This document shows positions 1 to 9,000 of a DNA stretch of 39,795 bases, piece by piece. Made by a program: the position numbers and the translations under genes. Below the pieces are notes generated by a model. That model was not told where the DNA came from. It saw only the letters and a list, made by a program, of their open reading frames with translations, and made no database searches. Source of the DNA: an uncultured Bacteroidota bacterium (lineage in GTDB: Bacteria > Bacteroidota > Bacteroidia > Bacteroidales > VadinHA17); NCBI GenBank assembly GCA_937864815.1, contig CALMJY010000209.1:1-39795 (forward strand), written 5' to 3'. Position 1 is the stretch's first letter. Every line of letters begins with the position of its first letter.

Positions 1-50
1 CTTATACTAATCCTTCAATTCAGTATATAATTTCCTTAACTTGACGGCTA

Positions 51-76
51 TGCCCTTTAGGGGGCAGGGGGGCTTG
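51..76. repeat. GC-rich hairpin, fragment of the CCCC/GGGG repeat family
   Basis: TGCCC at 51-55 pairs with GGGCA at 62-66 and is followed by GGGGGGCTT at 67-75. The same GGGGGGCTT string recurs at about 12322 and 18075 in longer repeat elements, so this looks like a partial copy of that family. It lies just downstream of the stop of the peptidase gene on the minus strand, where it could act as a terminator. The rest of 1-79 shows nothing recognisable. Confidence 0.45.
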
Positions 77-79
77 AGC

Positions 80-1177
80 TCAGAGACCTAATTTCGCCTT
101 AATAGCAGGAGGCAGCGAATTCCTGTTAACCATGATAAAGACAGTCTTAGCCCTGACATACTGCTCAGACATATTGAGATAACCTCCGTATCTGTTGCTT
201 TCAGCACCCCATGAATTTTTGGTAATGTAGTATTTCCCGCCATTCTGGTCTTTGGTAATTCCCGTAATATGCATCATGTGATCATCGGTAGTTGTGAAGT
301 TTTCGAACATAGCCTGTCTCATCTCCTGGGTAACATTTGAAGAGGGGAAGGTTGCCACCCCTTTTCTGTTTGTGAAACTATCTTCACTTGTATCACCATC
401 CCAGTTAACAGTATACCCGTTACTGAGAGCGTAATCCATAATTTCTATCATCTCACTTACCGGTACATTATAGAACCTGCTCATCCTCCAGTTGTCAGGA
501 ACTTCAAGAACCCCCTGTGTGTAGAAAGGGAAGTGAGTGAATGAAGTTATCTCAATATAATCACCGGGATTTATTCCCAGACTTTCTGCAAATGATCCGG
601 GATCGTAATTTTTTCCCTTCCAAGTAAATGTTTCGGGAGCCTTGCCCAGGTATGTATCAAGTATAGATTCAACTATATTCAAATACTGAGGGCTCTGATA
701 TTTTCTGGTGACAGCAACTTCTGCAACGGCTTTCAGATAGTTGTTCAGCTCAGCATGATTATGTATTGACGATCCATAATTTATACCCGGGTACACCTCA
801 TCAGGAACCAACCCTTTTTCAATGAAAACTTCCATCCAGTCGTGTGACTGTCCTCCTTCGTCAGTATTTCCTTTTCCCTGGCGTATGTAGTTGTCTTTCA
901 GTCTGTCGTTATAATTGTATCTCACGATAAACATTTCCGAAAGGTCATATTCACCTTTTCCCATTCTCATCAGTTCTGATTCAATGAATGAAGTAGTGGC
1001 AAAGCACCAGCAGGTATTAGTCCGGGCCTGGTTTTTTACACTTGTGGCTTTGATTTCTGCCACCGGTTCGAAGATGAACTCTTCTTCCGGTTTCGGAGGT
1101 GTAACCGGCTTCTTCTGGGAAAATACAGGGAATAAAATAATCAGAAAAATAATGGAGAGAATGAGATTCTTTTTCAT
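80..1177 (-). CDS. Exported C1B-family cysteine peptidase (bleomycin hydrolase / PepC-like)
   Basis: This 365-residue protein begins with a signal peptide (basic MKKN, then a hydrophobic run to about residue 20). The papain-type catalytic set is visible: Gln50 in VKNQ, nucleophile Cys56 in TCWCFA, His303 in MHITG and Asn321 in KNSWG. The NQ..CW and KNSWG spacing and the internal helical region fit the bleomycin hydrolase / aminopeptidase C branch (C1B) rather than typical papains. Those relatives are usually cytosolic, so export is notable but common in Bacteroidota. The ATG at 1177 is chosen because it starts the signal peptide; longer in-frame extensions would run into the upstream gene. 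It lies 16 bases after the MmcQ-like gene and is probably cotranscribed. The substrate is unknown. Confidence 0.85.
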   Translation of the reverse strand: MKKNLILSIIFLIILFPVFSQKKPVTPPKPEEEFIFEPVAEIKATSVKNQARTNTCWCFATTSFIESELMRMGKGEYDLSEMFIVRYNYNDRLKDNYIRQGKGNTDEGGQSHDWMEVFIEKGLVPDEVYPGINYGSSIHNHAELNNYLKAVAEVAVTRKYQSPQYLNIVESILDTYLGKAPETFTWKGKNYDPGSFAESLGINPGDYIEITSFTHFPFYTQGVLEVPDNWRMSRFYNVPVSEMIEIMDYALSNGYTVNWDGDTSEDSFTNRKGVATFPSSNVTQEMRQAMFENFTTTDDHMMHITGITKDQNGGKYYITKNSWGAESNRYGGYLNMSEQYVRAKTVFIMVNRNSLPPAIKAKLGL

Positions 1178-1193
1178 ATTGGCTTTAAGTTTA

Positions 1194-1508
1194 TCAACCT
1201 TTAATAAGATTATAGGAGTGATCAATCCAGGATAAAATTTCCTTATCCGGAACAGATCCGTCAATATTAACTGTATTCCAGTGCTTTTTGTTCATATGAT
1301 AACCGGGTGTAACCGCAGGGTATTTCTCCCTGAGCTCAACAGCATAATCAGGATCGCATTTAAGGTTAAGGCTTAGATCCCCATCAAGATTTGCGAGGGC
1401 AAATATCTTTCCACCTTTCTTGAATACAAGAGTGTCCTCTCCAAAAGGAAAACCTTCGGTTACCCCTTTTTTTGAAATACAGTATTCTCTGATTGTTTCA
1501 ATGTTCAT
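1194..1508 (-). CDS. MmcQ/YjbR family protein
   Basis: A 104-residue protein matching the small MmcQ/YjbR fold. It shows the N-terminal helix (IETIREYCISKKG), the conserved FPFGEDTLVFK segment, a central beta sheet (KIFALANLDG, LSLNLKCDP) and the tail PGYHMNKKHWNTV followed by a WIDHSYNLI helix. The family resembles double wing DNA-binding folds, but its biological role is not established. The ATG at 1508 is chosen; a TTG two codons upstream is possible but less likely. A TAnnTTTG-type -7 element lies 23 bases upstream on the minus strand. The gene heads a likely two-gene unit with the exported peptidase. Confidence 0.85.
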   Translation of the reverse strand: MNIETIREYCISKKGVTEGFPFGEDTLVFKKGGKIFALANLDGDLSLNLKCDPDYAVELREKYPAVTPGYHMNKKHWNTVNIDGSVPDKEILSWIDHSYNLIKG

Positions 1509-1530
1509 TTTCAATATTATGCAGTAAAAT

Positions 1531-1538
1531 CAAATATA
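1531..1538 (-). promoter_or_regulatory. Putative -7 element for the MmcQ-peptidase unit
   Basis: On the minus strand this reads TATATTTG, a full match to the Bacteroidota TAnnTTTG element. It lies 22 bases before the ATG at 1508. No clear TTG is found at the -33 spacing, so support is partial. The remaining 1539-1722 is AT-rich with no recognised feature. Confidence 0.35.
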
Positions 1539-1722
1539 CACACTATTTAAAAAACCTGAAAGCATGTCAGAAAAAAACCAGAAATCCGGACTATAAACCG
1601 ATATTTGATACTTTTACATTATGAAAGCTGCAACTATTAAAAATGGCTACTGTCTTTTATGCAGAAAGATTACTTAATTAAATAATCAGGCAAAAATAAA
1701 TTATCACTTAATAAACAGGCAA

Positions 1723-2436
1723 ATGAAAATCAGGACTATTTTTCTAATTGTTATATCAGGTTTCATATCATTACAAGGTTATTCCCAGGAACAGACAGGT
1801 GGCAGCAATAACAATGATAATCATGAACCTCAACAGGAGAGCATAAAAACACTTTTTGGCGGCAATGGTGGCAAAATTGATCATGGAGGCTGGGGTGGTT
1901 TTACATTGGGATATACAAAAATTGCAGGTAAAGATGCTTTTCTCAGCGGAGGAAGGGGAGGATGGCTTATTGACCACCATTTTACTCTCGGACTGGCAGG
2001 ATATGGTTTTTTCACCGACATGGATTTTAATGATCCGTATCAGCAGCCAACAATTGATAATTACTCACTCGGAGGAGGATATGGAGGATTATTGCTTGAG
2101 CCAATCATTTTCCCTTTCAGACCGGTTCATGTTTCCTTTCCTGTTTTAATAGGTGGGGGAGGTGCATTTGTGGTGGATGAAATGTATTATCATGGAGGCT
2201 ATCATGGATACGACGAATATGGTTCATACAGTTCTTGTTTTGTACTTGAGCCGGGAATAGACATTGAGTTTAATATTGTTAAATTCTTCAGGGTCGCCTT
2301 AAATGTAAGTTACCGTTACACAAGCGACCTCAATCTTGACTATTACTCACTTCCAGGTATTGTAGAGTTTTCTGTTCCGTCAGATGCATTAAGGGGTTTT
2401 AATGCAGGCTTGACATTTAAATTCGGAAAGTTTTGA
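1723..2436 (+). CDS. Exported glycine- and tyrosine-rich putative beta-barrel protein
   Basis: I do not recognise this 237-residue protein as a named family. It has a signal peptide (MKIRTIFLIVISGFISLQG, cleavage near YSQ), a short polar linker rich in Asn and Gln, then repeated Gly-rich strands such as GGWGGFTLGY and GGGYGGLLLEP. Short hairpins alternate aromatic and small residues. The C-terminus ends in FKFGKF, with the terminal phenylalanine typical of outer-membrane barrels assembled by BAM. The spacing suggests about eight strands, but this is an estimate. It is monocistronic, divergent from the MmcQ-like gene and convergent with yraN across a repeat element. A surface or outer-membrane role is inferred. 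Confidence 0.7.
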   Translation: MKIRTIFLIVISGFISLQGYSQEQTGGSNNNDNHEPQQESIKTLFGGNGGKIDHGGWGGFTLGYTKIAGKDAFLSGGRGGWLIDHHFTLGLAGYGFFTDMDFNDPYQQPTIDNYSLGGGYGGLLLEPIIFPFRPVHVSFPVLIGGGGAFVVDEMYYHGGYHGYDEYGSYSSCFVLEPGIDIEFNIVKFFRVALNVSYRYTSDLNLDYYSLPGIVEFSVPSDALRGFNAGLTFKFGKF

Positions 2437-2452
2437 TAAATACTAAAATCCA

Positions 2453-2534
2453 TTAACCACAGAGGTCACAAAGAAATAATAATCAAGATTTTACCTCTGT
2501 GTCCTTGTGAGACCTTTGTGTCCTTTGAGGTTAA
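2453..2534. repeat. TTAACCACAGAGG-type palindromic repeat in a convergent gap
   Basis: The element starts TTAACCACAGAGG and ends CCTTTGAGGTTAA. Its outer 21-base arms match at about 18 of 21 positions, with a middle that carries further CCTCTGTG/CTTTGTG units. It fills the gap between the barrel-like gene and the convergent yraN and may end transcription from both sides. A second member of the family lies at 39681-39782. Confidence 0.75.
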
Positions 2535-2557
2535 AAAACTAAATTCTTTCCAGTTTC

Positions 2558-2923
2558 TTATCTGAGGGTCGGATAAAAAGCATCCTCAATATGGTCAATA
2601 ACGAATTCCCCGTTATTATTTATAATGGTGATAATATCAAAGCGGCTCTCTTTATCAATCCTGAACCGTTGAATATATCCTTCTGCAGCCCGGATTATTG
2701 ATTTCTGTTTTGCCACAGGCACTGCTTTAGCCGGTTCTTCCATGAAGTTTGCCGAACGGGTCTTTACCTCAACAAATACAATAAAATCTTTACTTTCAGA
2801 AATAATATCAATTTCATGGTTACCCCATTTCCAGTTCCGAAAAAGGATTTTATAACCTTTATTTTTAAGATATGCAGCGGCATGTTCTTCACCCGACCTG
2901 CCAAGTTCGTGTGATTCAGACAT
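2558..2923 (-). CDS. YraN family (UPF0102) endonuclease-fold protein
   Basis: A 121-residue protein with the UPF0102 pattern: an N-terminal GRSGEEHAAAYLKNKGYKIL helix-strand, then NWKWGNHEIDIIS and FVFVEVKTR. The acidic Glu/Asp and the EVK motif match the PD-(D/E)XK nuclease fold (GEIDLI...VFVEVK in the family). A C-terminal RFDIITI strand completes the core. The ATG at 2923 is preferred over an upstream TTG because the family starts just before the GRxGE helix. It lies 20 bases after the response regulator gene in the same direction, so it may share its transcript. The physiological substrate is not known. Confidence 0.85.
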   Translation of the reverse strand: MSESHELGRSGEEHAAAYLKNKGYKILFRNWKWGNHEIDIISESKDFIVFVEVKTRSANFMEEPAKAVPVAKQKSIIRAAEGYIQRFRIDKESRFDIITIINNNGEFVIDHIEDAFYPTLR

Positions 2924-2943
2924 ATAGCACAAGACAATTAATA

Positions 2944-3585
2944 TCAGATCTCTATCAGTTTATTCCTTATAGCAAACAATATAAGGCTTGCAGTGTTTTT
3001 TGAGTTTGTCTTTCCCAGAAGATTTGCCCTGTGTTTGTCCACAGTTCTCTTGCTGATGAAGAGAGATTCTGCAATTTCCTGGTTTGAATAGCCCTCACAG
3101 ATTTTGATTAAAATTTCCTTCTCCCTTTTTGAAAGGTTGGCAGATTTGCTTTCATGTTCACGATGCTTGATCTTTTGAATAACATGATAGAGCAATTCCT
3201 GTGAGAAGTAACTGCCTCCTTTCTTTATGGTCACGATAGCCTCCCTGACCTCCGATATATCAGAATCTTTCACAAGGAATCCTTTGGCTCCTGCATCAAC
3301 CATTTTATAATAGTACTCCTCCTCACCATACATTGAGAGAGCTATAATATTTAGGTCCGGGCAGATCTTAATGCCTCTTCTTGTAGCCTCAATACCATCC
3401 ATTTCCGGCATATTGATATCCATTAGAGCGACATCAGCAGGAGTTGTTTTTATGATTTTGAGAAACTCCTCACCATTTGATGCTTCTCCGATAACCTCAA
3501 ACTCTTCAAATGCATTAAGTAAAATTTTGAGGCCGTTGCGAAACAGCTGATGATCGTCTGCTATAATTATTCTTGTTTTTTCCAT
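2944..3585 (-). CDS. NarL/FixJ-type response regulator
   Basis: A 213-residue two-domain regulator. The receiver (about 1-120) has the acidic pair Asp10-Asp11, phosphoacceptor Asp56 in ALMDINMPEMDG, the Thr/Ser switch (IALSMYG) and Lys in GFLVKD. A LuxR-type helix-turn-helix follows (about 145-205), with LSKREKEILIKICEGYSNQEIAESLFISKRTVDKHRANL. It is 27 bases downstream of the histidine kinase gene and is surely its partner. It should bind DNA when phosphorylated; targets cannot be read from the sequence. yraN follows closely. Confidence 0.93.
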   Translation of the reverse strand: MEKTRIIIADDHQLFRNGLKILLNAFEEFEVIGEASNGEEFLKIIKTTPADVALMDINMPEMDGIEATRRGIKICPDLNIIALSMYGEEEYYYKMVDAGAKGFLVKDSDISEVREAIVTIKKGGSYFSQELLYHVIQKIKHREHESKSANLSKREKEILIKICEGYSNQEIAESLFISKRTVDKHRANLLGKTNSKNTASLILFAIRNKLIEI

Positions 3586-3612
3586 CTGATCCGGATATGC
3601 AGCTACATAATA

Positions 3613-4560
3613 TTATTCTATCATCTTGATAAGCGCACTTGTGCCTTTTCCCGGCGTGCTTTCCAGAATAAAGACACCCTCAACAGTTTTGACCCTGGTC
3701 TCTATATTTGACAATCCCATTCCTTTGCTGTCGTCGCTGCTGAGAGTAGAGGTGTCAAAACCTCTGCCATTATCATTAAACTGCAAGGTAACAAATTTTT
3801 CGTGTTTGTTCAGCTCAATTTCAATCCTTGACGCTCCTGAGTGAAGAATTGAATTGTTAATTAATTCACAAACAGCCCTGTATATAACAACTTCCTTATC
3901 ATTATCGAGCCTCTGTTTATCCATGTTTGATTTGAAATCAATCTCCACTGACCTGGTCTGGTTTATTTTGGATGTGAAAGTGTTTATGGCACTCGTAAGC
4001 CCAAAATTTGTGAGAATATGCGGACTCAGATTGTTTGAGATATCCTTAATAGTGTTTATTGCCTCGTTAACCAGATGGTTTGTATTACCAAGAATAACTG
4101 TACCGGAAGGATCCTTTATCATGCTGGTAAGAGCCGAAAGTGACATTTTCACTGTTGAGAGGATTGGACCGAGACCATCGTGGAGATCCTTGGCAAATCT
4201 TTTCCTCTCGTTTTCCTCAGTATTTATTATTGCATTTATTACTCTTTTTTCGGATCTCATCCGTTCTATATCTGCACGTTTCAGTGACATGAAAAGCTCG
4301 CGTATCAGGATTACACCGCTGATAATAAATATAGATACCACAACACCAAGCCACTCGTCAATCATCTGCCATGTATATGACGGCGTTCCCCTGAAGAACT
4401 CAAATAGCTGTATTATTTTACGGACAGCCATAAAAACGAACGATAAGGAAAGGAGAATCCACGACAGCCTGTATTTGGTAAGCTTCATGAATCTGAATGC
4501 AATAACTGCTGCTATTATCTGCAGTATAATTGAGATTATGAGGGCGATGAGTCTTACCAT
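3613..4560 (-). CDS. NarX/DesK-type sensor histidine kinase (HisKA_3)
   Basis: A 315-residue membrane kinase. Three hydrophobic segments lie at about 4-24, 32-50 and 72-90, with little extracellular sequence, so the signal is probably sensed within the membrane or relayed by a partner. The dimerisation and phosphoacceptor region is ENERKRFAKDLHDGLGPILS with His127, typical of HisKA_3. The HATPase domain shows the N box (CELINNSILHSG), DNGRGFD and GMGLSNIETRV. It is the first gene of the kinase, regulator, yraN run and is divergent from kdtA across 71 bases. The stimulus is unknown. Confidence 0.92.
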   Translation of the reverse strand: MVRLIALIISIILQIIAAVIAFRFMKLTKYRLSWILLSLSFVFMAVRKIIQLFEFFRGTPSYTWQMIDEWLGVVVSIFIISGVILIRELFMSLKRADIERMRSEKRVINAIINTEENERKRFAKDLHDGLGPILSTVKMSLSALTSMIKDPSGTVILGNTNHLVNEAINTIKDISNNLSPHILTNFGLTSAINTFTSKINQTRSVEIDFKSNMDKQRLDNDKEVVIYRAVCELINNSILHSGASRIEIELNKHEKFVTLQFNDNGRGFDTSTLSSDDSKGMGLSNIETRVKTVEGVFILESTPGKGTSALIKMIE

Positions 4561-4604
4561 AGTTGGAACTGCAAATCAGAATGTAAAAATAGGAGATATT
4601 TATT

Positions 4605-4612
4605 TACATTTG
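4605..4612 (+). promoter_or_regulatory. Putative -7 element for kdtA
   Basis: TACATTTG is a full match to TAnnTTTG and ends 19 bases before the kdtA ATG. No good -33 TTG is seen, so the call rests on one element and its position. Confidence 0.35.
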
Positions 4613-4631
4613 TCATCTCGAAAATAATCAT

Positions 4632-5867
4632 ATGTCAATACTTTATAATACCGGTATATATATATTAAATGTATTCGCACATCTTCTTGCACTTTTCAAT
4701 ATAAAAGCACGATTGTGGGTTGAAGGAACAAACAATTGGGAAAGTAAAATCAGCGGGAAGATTAAACCGGGAGAGAGAAATGTCTGGATACATTGTGCCT
4801 CACTGGGTGAATTTGAGCAGGGAAGGCCGCTGATAGAGGCATTAAAAAAAGAGTATCCTGAAATGAAGATTGTACTCACTTTCTTTTCACCTTCAGGCTA
4901 TGAGATAAGGAAGACTTATGACAAGGCTGATTGTATTATATATCTTCCTTCAGATACGCCATCAAATGCCCGAAAGTTTGTGGATTTAATCAGGCCTGAG
5001 TTTGCAATACTGGTTAAATATGAGTTCTGGAATAACTATATATCAGAGCTTTACAGTCAAACAATACCACTTTATCTTGTCTCAGGCATCTTCAGGCCGG
5101 AACAGCATTTTTTCAGATGGTACGGATCGTTCTTCAGGAACATCCTCCGGAAGTTCAGCCTGCTTTTTGTCCAGGATAAAGCCTCAGTGGAATTATTAAA
5201 GGGAATAGGCATAACCAATGTAATGGTAACCGGTGACACCCGTTTCGACAGGGTTGTTCAGATCGCAGGAACTGCCAGGGATATAGCTCAGCTGGAGCAA
5301 TTCAGGGGAGATGAGAAGGTGTTCCTTGCCGGCAGCAGCTGGAAGCAGGATGAAGAAATTATAGCACAGTATATCAATGCCAATCCTTATAAACTTAAAT
5401 GGGTATTTGCACCTCATGAGATCCACAGGGAAAATATTGAAAGGATTGAAAAGCTGTTTACTGTAAAGTGTGTAAGATTCTCGGAATTCAGTGAAGAAAA
5501 TAAGGATGCCAGGGTTCTGATTATTGATAATATAGGTATGCTTTCATCGGCATACCGTTATTCTTATATAGCAGCAATCGGGGGAGGATTCGGGAAAGGT
5601 ATCCATAATATACTTGAGGCAGCCTGCTGGGGCGTCCCTGTAATGTTTGGTCCAAGGCATGAAAAATTCCGTGAAGCAATTGATTTGATTAAGGAAAACG
5701 GGGCTGCAAGTTTCGATTCTTATACTACCTTCAGAGATCTACTTGAAAAATGGTTATCAGATGAGCCATTTTACTTAAAATCAGCCAAAGCCGCATCACA
5801 GTACATCATAGAAAATAAAGGTGCAACTGAGAAAATTCTGGCTGAAATTTTACCCAAAAGATATTAA
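4632..5867 (+). CDS. kdtA: 3-deoxy-D-manno-octulosonic acid (Kdo) transferase
   Basis: A 411-residue GT-B glycosyltransferase that moves Kdo from CMP-Kdo to lipid IVA at the inner membrane in lipopolysaccharide synthesis. An N-terminal hydrophobic anchor (about 1-25) is followed by VWIHCASLGEFEQGRPLIEAL, the family signature carrying the putative catalytic Glu60. The segment LTFFSPSGYE and the C-terminal nucleotide-binding motif GGGFGKGIHNILEAACWG, followed by PVMFGPRHEKFREA, are characteristic. Length agrees with the family (about 400-430). It is divergent from the histidine kinase. The next gene starts over 170 bases later, so kdtA is probably monocistronic. Confidence 0.95.
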   Translation: MSILYNTGIYILNVFAHLLALFNIKARLWVEGTNNWESKISGKIKPGERNVWIHCASLGEFEQGRPLIEALKKEYPEMKIVLTFFSPSGYEIRKTYDKADCIIYLPSDTPSNARKFVDLIRPEFAILVKYEFWNNYISELYSQTIPLYLVSGIFRPEQHFFRWYGSFFRNILRKFSLLFVQDKASVELLKGIGITNVMVTGDTRFDRVVQIAGTARDIAQLEQFRGDEKVFLAGSSWKQDEEIIAQYINANPYKLKWVFAPHEIHRENIERIEKLFTVKCVRFSEFSEENKDARVLIIDNIGMLSSAYRYSYIAAIGGGFGKGIHNILEAACWGVPVMFGPRHEKFREAIDLIKENGAASFDSYTTFRDLLEKWLSDEPFYLKSAKAASQYIIENKGATEKILAEILPKRY

Positions 5868-6043
5868 CAGAAACAGCTGAAAAGTTGTTTAAAACTCCCC
5901 TTCGCCGGTTTACATTGTATCATGGTAAGAGATGTAAATTGTAGACCCGGAATTAACAAAAACGTAATAGTTTTTTTATCAAATAATCAAATATATACAA
6001 TAGACTTGTGCAAATTTATTAATCCTAAAACCTATTATTTATG

Positions 6044-9000
6044 ATGAATCTTTACAAACGCTATTTTTCAGTGGTGTTGTTCTTGTTCCTTACTGTAATG
6101 ATTTTCGGACAGGGAGCAACAACATCATCACTGAGTGGTAAAATCACTGACAGCAAGGGTGAACCACTCGCCGGTGCCAGTGTTGTTGCCATTCATAATC
6201 CATCCGGAACACAATATGCAACTATTGCTGACAATGCCGGGAACTATCGTATCCAGAACATGCGTGTAGGTGGTCCCTATACCGTAAATGTTTCATTTAT
6301 AGGATATGCAACTCAATCATACACTGAAGTTACTTTAAAACTTGGTGAAACTTATGTCCAGAACGGACAGGTGGCTGAATCAACAACTGCACTTGCTGAA
6401 GTTGTTGTTACAGCCGGTTTAAAGAACTCAATGCTCAGTTCGGAAAGATCAGGTACACAGACCAACATCAGCGGAAGGGATATTTCAAGGCTTCCCACTA
6501 TCAACAGAAGTATAACTGACTTTGCAAAATATACACCACAGTCGCAGGGTAACTCATTCGGAGGACGTGACGGACGTTTCAATACCATTACCGTTGACGG
6601 TGCTGCTTTCAATAACAATTTTGGTCTCAGCAGCAATCCTCTTCCCGGTGGAAGTGCCCAGCCGATTTCACTCGATGCTATCGAGGAAATCTCTGTTAGC
6701 GTAGCTCCATATGATGTTACACGCTCACAGTTTACAGGTGCCAGTATAAATGCTGTAACACGCAGTGGTGACAATACATTTAAGGGATCTGTCTATACTT
6801 ATCAACGTCCGGGATCTTTTACAGGAAGCACAGTAAACGGAGTTGATGTTGTTGGTGCAAACAGCCGCAGCTCTCAGAATTACGGTATGCGTTTCGGTGG
6901 CCCGATAATCAAGAATAAACTTTTCTTCTTTGTAAGCGGGGAATATGAAAATGAGGAAAATCCCGGTGTGACCTGGAAACCCAGTACAGACGGCGTTGCA
7001 GTTCCTGATCAGAAGATATCACGTACCCGTGAATCAGATATGGTTCTGGTAAGAGATTATCTTATGACTAACTTCAACTATGATCCGGGCAAATACAAGG
7101 ATTTTGATCCCTTTGTAAACAAGAATACAAAAATACTTGCCAGGCTCGACTGGAACATTAATAAGGAGCATAAACTGACAGTACGTTACAATGATGTTGT
7201 GGGAACATCCGACCAGGAAACAAATGCAACAAGTGGTCCGCCAAACAATCCACGTAACTCAGGCCGTATCGGCAACCAGTCAATGGCCTTCTCAAATTCA
7301 TTCTATGGATTCAAGAATACTGTGCGTTCACTGACAGGTGAATTAAACAGTAACTTCGGATCAAAGATCTCCAACAAATTCCTTGCAAGCTATACGTTCA
7401 TACAGGATACTCGTACAAGCAATTCAGACCTTTTCCCATTTGTTGACATATGGGAGGGTGGAGACCAGTACATGTCATTCGGATATGAACTTTTCAGCTA
7501 CAACAATGATGTTCAGAACAAGACAATGAGTTTTACCGATAACGTAACAATCAACCTGAATCAGCATACAATAACTGCCGGAGTTGCGTTTGATCGTCTG
7601 TGGTTCAGAAACTCTTTTATACGTGAAGGAACATCATATTACAGGTTCAGCTCTGTAGCTAATTTCCTGAGTAATGCTCAGCCAACAGGATTCGGAGTAA
7701 CATATGGATATAATGGTGAAGACGCTCCCGGTGCGGAAGCTACATTCGGCCTTGGCGCATTATACGCACAGGATGAGTGGGCAGTTATTCCAAAACTTAA
7801 ACTGACTTATGGTGCAAGAATTGAATTACCCTTCTTTTTTGATGATCCTCTGAGTAACCCAGCCATTGCAGCCCTTACATTTGCCGATGGTAAGAAAATG
7901 GAAACAGGTACCTGGCCTGATGGTGAAGTAACTGTATCTCCAAGGTTAGGCTTTAACTATGATGTCAAAGGCGACCGTTCACTTCAGGTACGTGGTGGTA
8001 CCGGGCTCTTTTCCGGCTTACTTCCTTTTGTATGGTTTACAAACCAGCCCACAAACTCAGGTATGATCCAGGTTCCTGAAATCGGATGGGGTTCACAGGG
8101 TGGTGCAGCTAACCTTGTTGGAATGAGGTTCAATCCCGATTATAAGGCTGTTATTGCCAGTGATCCTGTCAAATTCCCGCAAACACCCGGTGTTCTGCCA
8201 AATAATGCTTCCCTTGCACAGGTATCCAAAGACTTTAAACTTCCGCAGATATGGCGTTCAAATCTTGCAGTGGATGTTGAACTTCCATACAGTATGGTCT
8301 TTACTGCTGAGGCAATTTTCTCGAAAGATATAAATGCTGTTGTTCAGCAGAACATTAACGAAAATCCCTATACCGGAACAATGGCCGGTGTTGATAACAG
8401 ACCTTTCTGGACCAGTTCAACTGTAGCCAGGGTAAATACTGCAATAGCTAATGCCATAGAACTGACAAATGCCAAAGAGGGATACCAGTATTCTCTTACA
8501 GCGCAGCTGACTAAAAACTTCAGTAATGGTCTTTCAGGTATGCTTGCCTATACTTATACTGAAGCAAAGGACCTCACAGCGAACCCTGGTTCTTCAGCTT
8601 CTTCATCATGGAGTGCAAATACATCAGTATATAGTCTGAATGATCCGGGTCTCAGCTGGTCAAACTTTGCAGTACCTCATAAAATTATAGGTAACGTATC
8701 ATACAGGATTGAGTATGCCAAAAATTTTGCATCCACAATTTCAGTAGTATACCAGGGATACAATCAGGGTCGCTGGTCATATACTTATGCAACTGATGCA
8801 AACGGTGACGGAAACTCATCAGACCTTATGTATGTACCTGCCTCTGCAACTGATTTCACTTTTGTCACCTATAACGGAATGACTCCTCAGCAACAGCAGG
8901 ATGCCTTCTGGAACTACGTGAACAAAAATGAATATCTCAGTTCAAAGAAAGGCGGATATGTTGAGCGTTACGGTGAAATACAGCCATGGCTCGGCAGATT

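Noticed and set aside
3854-4627. A 257-codon open frame on the plus strand opposite the histidine kinase
   Set aside because: It is antisense to a well supported kinase and its translation has no recognisable domain.
5910-5939. TTTACAT/ATGTAAA inverted repeat as a terminator after kdtA
   Set aside because: Seven AT-rich pairs with a 16-base loop and no T-run; too weak to call.
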